In this document: in pieces, positions 1 through 5,232 of the stretch
Layout: each line of letters begins with the position of its first letter
Position numbering within the stretch: the first letter of the stretch is position 1
NCBI GenBank assembly: GCA_947453875.1
Contig: CANGIH010000112.1
Span: 1-7,398, forward strand
Source of the DNA: Planctomycetaceae bacterium
Lineage (GTDB): Bacteria > Planctomycetota > Planctomycetia > Pirellulales > UBA1268
Length of the DNA: 7,398 bases
Direction: 5' to 3'
Made by a program: the position numbers and the translations under genes
Notes under the pieces: generated by a model
The model's database searches: none
Told to the model about the DNA's origin: nothing
What the model saw: the letters and a program-made list of their open reading frames with translations, nothing else

Positions 1-1
1 C

Positions 2-664
2 ACGACCACCCACGAATTCAACAACGCCCTGACGACGATCCTCAACTACGCCCGGCTCGGCCTGCGTCACCGCGACGCCCCGACGCGGGACAAGGCCCTC
101 GAACGGATTCTCTCCGCCGGGACGAGGGCGGCGAAGATCACCGCAAGCGTGCTGGGGATGGCGAGGCGCGGTACGACGCGGATGGAGCCGGTACAACTCG
201 AGACGCTCTTCGAGGAGTCGCTGGTCCTGCTCGAAAGGGAGATGACGAAATACCGGGTGCAGGTGGAGCGCGAGTATTCCCCCGTGCCGCAGGTCACCGC
301 CAATCCAGGGCAGGTGCAGCAGGTGCTTCTCAATCTTCTCGTCAACGCCAGGCAGGCGATGCCCCAGGGAGGGCGTCTGATCCTCCGCCTCTCCCACGAC
401 CCCGGCACCGGCCTGGTCGACCTGATGGTGCGTGACACCGGCTGCGGCATGACGCCGGAAGTGATGCGACGGATGTTCGAGCCCCGCTTCTCCACGAAGA
501 ACGGCCCCGACGAGACCGGCAAGGGGGGCACCGGACTTGGACTTTCGGCCTGCCGCGAGATCGTGGAGGCCCACAAGGGGCGGATCCGCGTGGAAAGCGC
601 GCCTGGCAAGGGGACGGCGATCACGATCCGCCTGCCGGTGGCTCTGTCGCACCCTGCAGGCTGA
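2..664 (+). CDS. Sensor histidine kinase, C-terminal part (5' end outside window)
   Basis: This is the catalytic half of a two-component histidine kinase: the DHp helix pair followed by the HATPase_c domain. The frame is open from base 2, so the start lies upstream, and 220 residues are visible. The phosphoacceptor box is THEFNNAL, with the His codon at 11-13. It is followed by ILNYARLGLR and a second DHp helix. The ATP-binding domain has the N box NLLVNARQAM, the G1 box DTGCGM, an F box in FEPRFSTK, and the G2 box GGTGLGL. No membrane segment or receiver domain is seen in the visible part. The HEFNN box resembles NtrB-like kinases and a soluble kinase type I recall from planctomycetes. It autophosphorylates on His and passes the phosphate to a response regulator. 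No regulator lies downstream, so the partner is upstream or elsewhere and the signal is unknown. The ATG at 149 is internal, because the conserved His box precedes it. Confidence 0.93.
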   Translation, partial: TTTHEFNNALTTILNYARLGLRHRDAPTRDKALERILSAGTRAAKITASVLGMARRGTTRMEPVQLETLFEESLVLLEREMTKYRVQVEREYSPVPQVTANPGQVQQVLLNLLVNARQAMPQGGRLILRLSHDPGTGLVDLMVRDTGCGMTPEVMRRMFEPRFSTKNGPDETGKGGTGLGLSACREIVEAHKGRIRVESAPGKGTAITIRLPVALSHPAG

Positions 665-671
665 CGCCACG

Positions 672-689
672 CGGCGCACCCCCGCGCCG
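672..689 (+). terminator. Short GC hairpin after the kinase gene, possible weak terminator
   Basis: CGGCGC (672-677) and GCGCCG (684-689) form a perfect 6-bp stem with a six-base ACCCCC loop. It starts 8 bases after the kinase stop codon. No T-run follows, so it is not a standard intrinsic terminator. It could be a weak or Rho-assisted end, or a chance GC palindrome. Confidence 0.3.
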
Positions 690-734
690 GCGGATGACAC
701 ACTCCCATTCGTGGGCCTGGCCCTTCCTTGCGCC

Positions 735-740
735 TACAAT
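735..740 (+). promoter_or_regulatory. Candidate -10 box (TACAAT) of the ATPase-VWA operon
   Basis: TACAAT matches the sigma-70 -10 consensus at five of six bases and sits 30 bases before the ATPase start codon. It would place the transcript start near 746-748, just before the AAAGGAG ribosome binding site, leaving a leader of about 24 bases. No good -35 is seen 16-18 bases upstream (712-717 reads TGGGCC), so the promoter would need an activator or another sigma factor. It supports separate transcription of the operon from the kinase gene. Confidence 0.5.
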
Positions 741-754
741 CGGCGGAGTCCCCC

Positions 755-761
755 AAAGGAG
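755..761 (+). promoter_or_regulatory. Ribosome binding site that fixes the ATPase start
   Basis: AAAGGAG lies 9 bases before the ATG at 771. The same reading frame is open further upstream, back to an ATG at 537 inside the kinase gene. That upstream start would overlap the kinase by over 100 bases and has no such site, so 771 is preferred. Confidence 0.75.
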
Positions 762-770
762 ACCCCGTCG

Positions 771-2228
771 ATGCCCCAAGCGCTCCCTTCGCCCCCACTG
801 ACCGTCCCTCGCGATCTCCCCCGCTCGCTCCGCGACCTGCGAGCCTCCGGCTGGCGGAGCCGCACCGTGAAGGAAGAGGTGCGGGAGAACTTCCTCCAGG
901 CGCTCGCCGACGGCAGGGAACTCTTTCCCGGCATCGTCGGCTACGACGACACCGTCATCCCCGAGATCGACATCGCCCTCATCGCCGGCCACGACATGCT
1001 CTTCCTGGGCGAGAAGGGGCAGGCCAAGAGCCGGCTGATGCGCCTCCTGGCCGGTTTCCTCGACGAATGGATCCCCTTCCTCGACGATCCCGCGATCCCG
1101 CTCCACGACGATCCTCTCAATCCCATTACCTCGGCAGGGAAGGCTCTCGTCAACGGCCGACCGGAGAGCGACGTTCCGATCGGCTGGTGGCATCGTTCGG
1201 AGCGCTACGCCGAGCGGCTCGCCCCCGGCACGAAGTTCGCCGACATCATCGGCGAGATCGACCCCTCCAAGCTCGCCGGCGGCACGAGCATGGCCTCGGA
1301 GCAGGCCCTCCACCTCGGCCTCATCCCCCGGATGCACCGTGGCATCTTCGCCATGAACGAACTGCCGGAACTCGACGAGCTCGTCCAAGTGGGGATGTTC
1401 AACATCCTCGAGGAACGCGACGTCCAGATCCGCGGCTATCCGGTCAAGTTCGACATCGACGTGATGCTCCTCTTCTCCGCCAATCCCTCCACCTACAACC
1501 GCTCGGGCAAGGTGATCCCGCAGCTCAAGGACCGCATCGGTGCCGTCATCCACACCCACTACCCCCGCGAGCGCGTCCTGGGCATCCAGATGCTCGAACA
1601 GGAGGCGGGGGTCGACGGCGGCCACTCCTGGCCGGTGCTCGTGCCCCCCTTCATGAAGGAGATCATCGAGCAGATCACGATCAGCGCCCGCGCCAGCAAG
1701 CACATCGACCAGCAATCGGGCGTCAGCGCCCGATTCTCGATCGCCAATTACCGGACGATGGTCGCCAGCGCCCGCCACCGGGCCGTCCGCCTCGGCGAGA
1801 AGCCGGCGGTGCCCCGGATCAGCGACCTCGGCCACCTTTATGCCTCGAGCCTCGGCAAGCTCGAACTCGATCTGATGGGAAGCCACCAGCTCTCCGAGCG
1901 ACAGGTCCTCGATGGGATCATCGCCGACGCGATCGCCACCGTCTTCAATGAGTACGTCGAGAAGCACTCGCTCGACGGGATCGCGAAAGTCTTCTCCGAG
2001 GGGATGAAGATCGAGGTGGGCGACGCCGTGCCGTCGGCCGACTATGCGAGAATAGTGGCCGACGTCCCCGAACTGTGGGAGAAGGCCTTCGAGGTGAACG
2101 CCGCGAAGGATCCCGCCGTCCGCGCCTCGTGCATCGAATTCATCCTCGCCGGGCTCTACGCCACCGAGCGGATCTCGCGCATCCAGTCGCACGGCCACAC
2201 GATCTACGACACCCGCGGTTACCGCTGA
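771..2228 (+). CDS. MoxR/ChlI-like AAA+ ATPase
   Basis: A 485-residue AAA+ ATPase of the MoxR / magnesium-chelatase I-subunit type, with no signal peptide or membrane helix, so presumably cytoplasmic. Walker A is GEKGQAKS (residues 80-87). The Walker B region is GIFAMNELPEL (191-201), in which the usual first acidic residue is Asn196 while catalytic Glu197 is kept. The family signature FNILEERDVQIRGY follows (210-223). Sensor 1 is SANPS (236-240), and LKDRIG (252-257) carries a likely arginine finger. The C-terminal ~220 residues are the helical lid plus a family-specific extension. The next gene, 11 bases on, encodes a VWA protein. This matches the MoxR-VWA pairing, in which the hexameric ATPase remodels or activates a client, or helps insert a cofactor, through the VWA partner. 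The client is not identifiable here. Databases may name it 'magnesium chelatase' or 'sigma-54 interacting', but no bacteriochlorophyll genes are nearby and I would not call it BchI. Confidence 0.93.
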   Translation: MPQALPSPPLTVPRDLPRSLRDLRASGWRSRTVKEEVRENFLQALADGRELFPGIVGYDDTVIPEIDIALIAGHDMLFLGEKGQAKSRLMRLLAGFLDEWIPFLDDPAIPLHDDPLNPITSAGKALVNGRPESDVPIGWWHRSERYAERLAPGTKFADIIGEIDPSKLAGGTSMASEQALHLGLIPRMHRGIFAMNELPELDELVQVGMFNILEERDVQIRGYPVKFDIDVMLLFSANPSTYNRSGKVIPQLKDRIGAVIHTHYPRERVLGIQMLEQEAGVDGGHSWPVLVPPFMKEIIEQITISARASKHIDQQSGVSARFSIANYRTMVASARHRAVRLGEKPAVPRISDLGHLYASSLGKLELDLMGSHQLSERQVLDGIIADAIATVFNEYVEKHSLDGIAKVFSEGMKIEVGDAVPSADYARIVADVPELWEKAFEVNAAKDPAVRASCIEFILAGLYATERISRIQSHGHTIYDTRGYR

Positions 2229-2233
2229 GAGGA
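2227..2233 (+). promoter_or_regulatory. Ribosome binding site overlapping the ATPase stop codon
   Basis: GAGAGGA overlaps the TGA of the ATPase gene (2226-2228) and lies 6 bases before the ATG at 2240. This decides the VWA start in a frame that is open from 2075. It also suggests translational coupling, giving matched amounts of the two proteins. Confidence 0.7.
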
Positions 2234-2239
2234 CGTCTC

Positions 2240-3940
2240 ATGCCCACACGCGACGACCTCGGAGGCATCGTCCATTCCTACCAGGCCTACGACCCGGCGC
2301 GGATCCCGTCGCCGCGGCCTCCGCAGGTCGACATGGTGAGCCCCGCCATGGAGCACCTCCTCGAGTTCGGCGAGCTCGACGACCTCACCCCCGAGGAGCT
2401 CGCCGGCGCCGTGATCCTCGACCCCGAGCAGATCCGCGGCCTCGGGCCCTCGCTTGAGTCGCTGAAGAAAATGCTCGAGGCGAGAAAAAGAAAGATCCTC
2501 GAGCACTGGGATGCCTCCAGCGCCCGCAAGCGGGCCCGCTCGGCCTTCCGCGAGGCGGCGAAGCAGGTCACGCCGCCGGCCAGGCACAAGGAGATCTTCC
2601 ACCGCGCCGTCCGCGAGGAGCAGCTCCGCCTCCTCGAGCGGCTCTGGTATGCCCAGGACGACGACCAGAGCCGGTTCGGCGCCGAACTCGTCGGCCTCGT
2701 CGACCGCCTCGGCACCGTCTACCAGCTCGACGAACTGGCGACGAAGTGGACCTTCACCGGCCGCGAAAAACTCACGGTCGACAAGGCGATCGAGGTCAAG
2801 GAAGAGCTCGAGGAGATCGACCGGCTCCTCGCCCAGCTCGCCGAGGCACAGAAGAACGCCCGCATCGGCCTGGTCGATCTCGAGGCCCTCGGCCGCTACG
2901 CCGCCGAAGGGGAGCTCGACGACCTCGCCCGCCTCAAGGCCCAGGTGGAGGAGATGGTGGCGCGGATGGCCGCCGAGCAGGGGCTCGACAAAGGGAAGAA
3001 GGGCTACTCCCTGACCCCCAAGGCGATGCGGCTCTTTCAGGGAAAGCTTCTCGAGAAGATCTTCTCCGCCCTCGATCCCTCGCGCACCGGCCGCCATCAG
3101 GTGAATGTGACCGGTGAGGGGGCGGTGGAGATGGTGCCGACGCGCCCCTACGAATTCGGCGACTCGGTGGCCCACATCGACATCCCCGGCTCGCTCGTCA
3201 ACTGCATGCTCCGCCAGGGAAGCGAAAGGCCGCTCCGGCTCGACGCGCGCGACATCGAAGTCCACAGGACTCGCAACACGCCGAAATGTGCCACCGTCGT
3301 CGCCCTCGACATGAGCGGCTCGATGCGCCACGGGGGGCTCTACGTGAGCGTGAAGCGGATGGCACTGGCCCTCCAGGGGCTCGTGCAGCGCGAGTTCCCG
3401 GGCGACGCCCTCTCCTTCCTCGAGATGTACTCCTTCGCCAAACCGCGGCCGGCAGGGGAGATCGTCACGCTTCTCCCCAAGCCGGTGACGATCTTCGAGC
3501 CGGTCGTCCGTCTCCGCGCCGACCTGTCCAATCCAGCGATCACGGAAGAAGACATCCCTCCGCACTTCACGAACATCCAGCACGCCCTCCAGCTCGCCCG
3601 TCGCCAGCTCGCCCGGGCCGACACCCCCAACAAGCAGGTGATCCTCATCACCGACGGCCTCCCTACCGCCCACTTCGAGGGGAACGAGCTCTATCTCCTC
3701 TACCCGCCGCACAAGCGCACCGAGGAGGCGACGCTGCGCGAAGCGGAAGCCTGCCGGCGCGAGGGGATCGTGGTGAACGTGTTTCTCCTCTCCGGCTGGT
3801 CGCAGTCGCGGGAAGACATCCAGTTCGCCTACAAGCTCGCGCAGACCGCCCAGGGCCGGGTGTTTTTCACCTCTGGCAAGGACCTCGACCGCTTCGTCGT
3901 TTGGGACTACGTCTCCCGCCGCCGCTCGATTATCGGGTGA
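2240..3940 (+). CDS. VWA-domain protein, partner of the MoxR-like ATPase
   Basis: A 566-residue soluble protein with a C-terminal von Willebrand factor A domain (about residues 350-555). The metal-ion-dependent adhesion site is complete: DMSGS (357-361, DxSxS), Thr444 in HFTN, and TDG (471-473). It should therefore bind Mg2+ or a similar ion and through it an acidic partner residue. The N-terminal ~345 residues are mostly charged helix, with predicted coiled coil near 180-245 (EVKEELEEIDRLLAQLAEAQ), and match no domain I can name. There is no signal peptide or membrane segment, unlike the BatA/BatB-type VWA partners of some MoxR proteins. By analogy with ViaA (partner of RavA) and the VWA half of ChlD, it likely acts as substrate adaptor or co-regulator of the ATPase. 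The start at 2240 is set by its ribosome binding site. An earlier in-frame start at 2075 lies inside the ATPase gene and is rejected. Function is inferred from pairing; the domain call is firm. Confidence 0.92.
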   Translation: MPTRDDLGGIVHSYQAYDPARIPSPRPPQVDMVSPAMEHLLEFGELDDLTPEELAGAVILDPEQIRGLGPSLESLKKMLEARKRKILEHWDASSARKRARSAFREAAKQVTPPARHKEIFHRAVREEQLRLLERLWYAQDDDQSRFGAELVGLVDRLGTVYQLDELATKWTFTGREKLTVDKAIEVKEELEEIDRLLAQLAEAQKNARIGLVDLEALGRYAAEGELDDLARLKAQVEEMVARMAAEQGLDKGKKGYSLTPKAMRLFQGKLLEKIFSALDPSRTGRHQVNVTGEGAVEMVPTRPYEFGDSVAHIDIPGSLVNCMLRQGSERPLRLDARDIEVHRTRNTPKCATVVALDMSGSMRHGGLYVSVKRMALALQGLVQREFPGDALSFLEMYSFAKPRPAGEIVTLLPKPVTIFEPVVRLRADLSNPAITEEDIPPHFTNIQHALQLARRQLARADTPNKQVILITDGLPTAHFEGNELYLLYPPHKRTEEATLREAEACRREGIVVNVFLLSGWSQSREDIQFAYKLAQTAQGRVFFTSGKDLDRFVVWDYVSRRRSIIG

Positions 3941-3967
3941 GCGGGGCGCTGGAAGCACCTCGTTGTT

Positions 3968-3979
3968 GCCAGCGCACAG
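3968..3979 (+). repeat. Left copy of a 12-base direct repeat
   Basis: GCCAGCGCACAG matches the right copy at 4284-4295 (GCCGGCGCACAG) at 11 of 12 bases, 316 bases apart. The pair brackets most of the structured gap. This could mark the ends of an inserted element, or be chance in GC-rich DNA. Confidence 0.35.
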
Positions 3980-4150
3980 GCGAGGCGGGGATCGGCGAAC
4001 GCTTGAGGAGTGACGAGGTCCTCCGAGAAACGACGAAACTTTTACCGGCCCCGCCGACGTGCCACCCACAGGCTCGAGGCCCTCTGGGCTTTCCCGACCC
4101 TTGTCCCAAACGTGGCTTCGGGGTCGCCCATGCCCCGTCGCCGGGCGCTC

Positions 4151-4174
4151 GCGGAGGGCATGCCTCCCCTCCGC
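4151..4174. repeat. 7-bp inverted repeat in the convergent intergenic stretch
   Basis: GCGGAGG (4151-4157) and CCTCCGC (4168-4174) pair perfectly around a 10-base loop. They are enclosed by a further GGCGC/GCGCC pair at 4144-4148 and 4182-4186. This is the strongest nested fold in the gap, and it could form in RNA from either strand. Confidence 0.5.
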
Positions 4175-4283
4175 TCTCTCCGCGCCGCTTGCGCTTTCGC
4201 CCTCCTTTCCTTGGCTGACCGGCGAGGCCGGCTCTCGGAGCACGGGCGACCCCTCGCTGCCAGAGCTCACCTGGTAATTTTCT

Positions 4284-4295
4284 GCCGGCGCACAG
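4284..4295 (+). repeat. Right copy of a 12-base direct repeat
   Basis: GCCGGCGCACAG differs from the left copy at 3968-3979 only at the fourth base. It lies 16 bases beyond the stop codon of the minus-strand GIY-YIG gene, within a small TTCTG/CAGAA inverted repeat (4280-4284, 4293-4297). Confidence 0.35.
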
Positions 4296-4311
4296 AAGAA
4301 GGCGTTGCTCG

Positions 4312-4701
4312 CTAGTGCTGGTAGACGGCGTAGCCCAGTTCGCGGAGCTCCTTGGCCCAGGCCTCCTCGGTGGCGACCGCGTCCTCCCAGGTCATCGCCG
4401 GGAAGTCGGCGAAGAGATCGGGCCGCAGCCGGATGGCATGGTCGCGCACGAGCGGGCAACTCTTGTGACCGCGGAGATGGTTGACGTAACGGATCTCGGG
4501 GTCGAGCCCCGTCGAGCCGACGTAGAGGCAGGTCTGATCGGGCTTCGTGTAGCGGTTCTGCCGGATGAAGCGCCTGTCGCGGCGCACCTCCGACGCCAGT
4601 TCCACCACATAGACGCGGTGATGGAGCTTCGGACCGCGGCGGGATCGACGGATTGACATGGGAGCGAGCCCAAGGGCTGGCGGAAGGGGGGTGCCCGGCA
4701 T
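4312..4701 (-). CDS. Small standalone GIY-YIG-like protein
   Basis: A 129-residue protein with the pattern of a minimal GIY-YIG nuclease domain. It has VYVVEL (30-35) in place of the GIY strand, then after a 24-residue insert LYVGSTG (59-65) as the YIG strand. Next come Arg71 and His75 in RYVNHLRGHK (the helix that normally carries the conserved Arg), and EEAWAKEL (112-119), which may supply the acidic residue. It ends GYAVYQH, like other small proteins of this type that I recall. Such domains cleave DNA or serve as folds in repair and mobile proteins; this one has no extra DNA-binding domain and its role is unknown. A shorter form starting at the ATG at 4659 (MSIRRSRRG, 115 residues) is equally possible. 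Neither start has a clear ribosome binding site, and the extra 14 residues are Pro/Leu-rich and uninformative. It lies 87 bases after the membrane-protein gene on the same strand and may be cotranscribed with it. Confidence 0.78.
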   Translation of the reverse strand: MPGTPLPPALGLAPMSIRRSRRGPKLHHRVYVVELASEVRRDRRFIRQNRYTKPDQTCLYVGSTGLDPEIRYVNHLRGHKSCPLVRDHAIRLRPDLFADFPAMTWEDAVATEEAWAKELRELGYAVYQH

Positions 4702-4788
4702 GACGGGAACGCGCAGGGAGAGTCTTGCCCCGGAAATGGCGCGCGGTTGGCAGGAGTGGCGTCAGCCGGGCCCGGGTCCGGGTTCGAT

Positions 4789-5127
4789 TCAGCGCCGTGC
4801 CCGCCGCATCTCGCGGGCAAACATCACGGCGCTTCCCGCACCGGCAAGGGTCGCGATCGTGGCAAGCGTCCACAGCGGCACGATCCGCCCCGGGGCAACG
4901 ACCTCACGGTCCTCGGCCGTCTCCGCCAGATCGATCGGCTCGAGGCCCGCGGCCCGCCGCGAGCGTTCGATGTGGGCCTGCTGGCGGCCGAGAAACCTTC
5001 CCTCGATCTGCCGCTGACGGATGTCATACTTCGGCGCGATCAGCGCCATGCCGAGCAGCGCCATCGTCGAGAACAGCATCCCCCAGAACCAAGGGGAATC
5101 GGTGGGCCTGAAGGGCTGTGAAGGCAT
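4789..5127 (-). CDS. Small two-helix membrane protein, function unknown
   Basis: A 112-residue protein that I do not recognise by name. It has two hydrophobic segments, residues 12-31 (starting PWFWGMLFS) and about 83-104 (LWTLATIATLAGAGSAVMFA). They are joined by a polar loop of about 50 residues rich in Arg, Gln and Glu (KYDIRQRQIEGRF then AHIERSRRAAG), probably helical. The tail is strongly basic (REMRRARR), which favours a cytoplasmic C terminus. With two helices the N terminus would then also be inside and the loop outside, although the loop's first half is itself basic, so topology is uncertain. The first segment is not followed by a signal-peptidase site I would trust. The start at 5127 is the only good ATG before the first helix, and its ribosome binding site is weak. 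It lies 105 bases downstream of enolase on the same strand, across a strong hairpin. Two clean membrane segments and an intact frame suggest a real gene. Confidence 0.72.
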   Translation of the reverse strand: MPSQPFRPTDSPWFWGMLFSTMALLGMALIAPKYDIRQRQIEGRFLGRQQAHIERSRRAAGLEPIDLAETAEDREVVAPGRIVPLWTLATIATLAGAGSAVMFAREMRRARR

Positions 5128-5147
5128 GGCGATGATCCGTTCGGCCG

Positions 5148-5180
5148 CCGGGCACCGGCGTGGATTCCACCGGTGCCCGG
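5148..5180 (-). terminator. 11-bp perfect hairpin downstream of enolase
   Basis: CCGGGCACCGG (5148-5158) and CCGGTGCCCGG (5170-5180) are perfect inverted copies. Inside, TGG (5161-5163) and CCA (5167-5169) can pair around ATT. It lies 53 bases past the enolase stop and 21 bases before the membrane-protein start. It resembles an intrinsic terminator but has no T-run after the stem on either strand. It may be a partial terminator or 3'-end stabiliser that lets less message reach the downstream gene. Confidence 0.5.
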
Positions 5181-5232
5181 ACGACCGTCAACTGAAAAGA
5201 CCGTCGGACCGATCGGCCAGGGAGGGGATCGA

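Larger units (their letters stand above)
3941..4311. other. Hairpin-rich non-coding stretch between convergent genes, possible dispersed repeat
   Basis: This 371-base gap lies between the VWA stop and the stop of the minus-strand GIY-YIG gene. I find no credible gene. A 101-codon frame (4010-4315, +) has no ribosome binding site, recognisable domain or coding-like composition. The stretch holds several inverted repeats: GCGGAGG/CCTCCGC (4151-4157, 4168-4174) nested inside GGCGC/GCGCC (4144-4148, 4182-4186); CGGGG/CCCCG (4119-4123, 4133-4137); and CCGGC/GCCGG (4219-4223, 4227-4231). Near-identical 12-mers, GCCAGCGCACAG and GCCGGCGCACAG, lie at 3968-3979 and 4284-4295. No hairpin followed by a T-run was found for either converging gene. 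The structure and bracketing suggest a repeat of the kind scattered between genes in large planctomycete genomes, but one copy cannot prove that. Confidence 0.45.

Noticed and set aside
728..1951. A 407-codon plus-strand frame overlapping the ATPase in another phase
   Set aside because: It reads as Arg/Pro/His repeats typical of a shifted GC-rich frame and has no domain; the ATPase frame explains the region.
621..2198. A 525-codon minus-strand open frame opposite the ATPase gene
   Set aside because: Its translation is a low-complexity mirror of the ATPase codons (rich in Asp, Glu, Val, Gly and Leu) with no motif. The plus-strand frame has complete AAA+ motifs.
771..3940. Magnesium chelatase subunits for chlorophyll synthesis
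   Set aside because: The ATPase resembles ChlI and the partner has a ChlD-like VWA domain, but the partner lacks an AAA+ half and no tetrapyrrole or photosynthesis gene is nearby, so a MoxR-VWA pair fits better.
4010..4315. A possible 101-residue protein in the convergent gap
   Set aside because: There is no ribosome binding site or recognised domain, the composition is Arg/Ala-rich, and its end overlaps the GIY-YIG stop. It is more likely a chance frame through a structured non-coding element.
4766..4775. CCGGGCCCGG perfect 10-base palindrome downstream of the membrane-protein gene
   Set aside because: It is short, has no loop or T-run, and is expected by chance at this base composition.
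4776..4795. GGGTTCGATTC-like string resembling a tRNA T arm
   Set aside because: The bases on either side of the loop do not form the five-pair T stem, no anticodon or acceptor stem can be built around it, and it overlaps the end of the membrane-protein gene.
2219..4873. An 884-codon open frame on the minus strand, running antisense to the VWA gene, across the intergenic gap and through the GIY-YIG gene
   Set aside because: It is out of frame with the better-supported genes, has Arg/Gly/Glu/Pro-rich low-complexity translation and no domain. Long antisense open frames are expected where GC-rich codon use removes stop codons.
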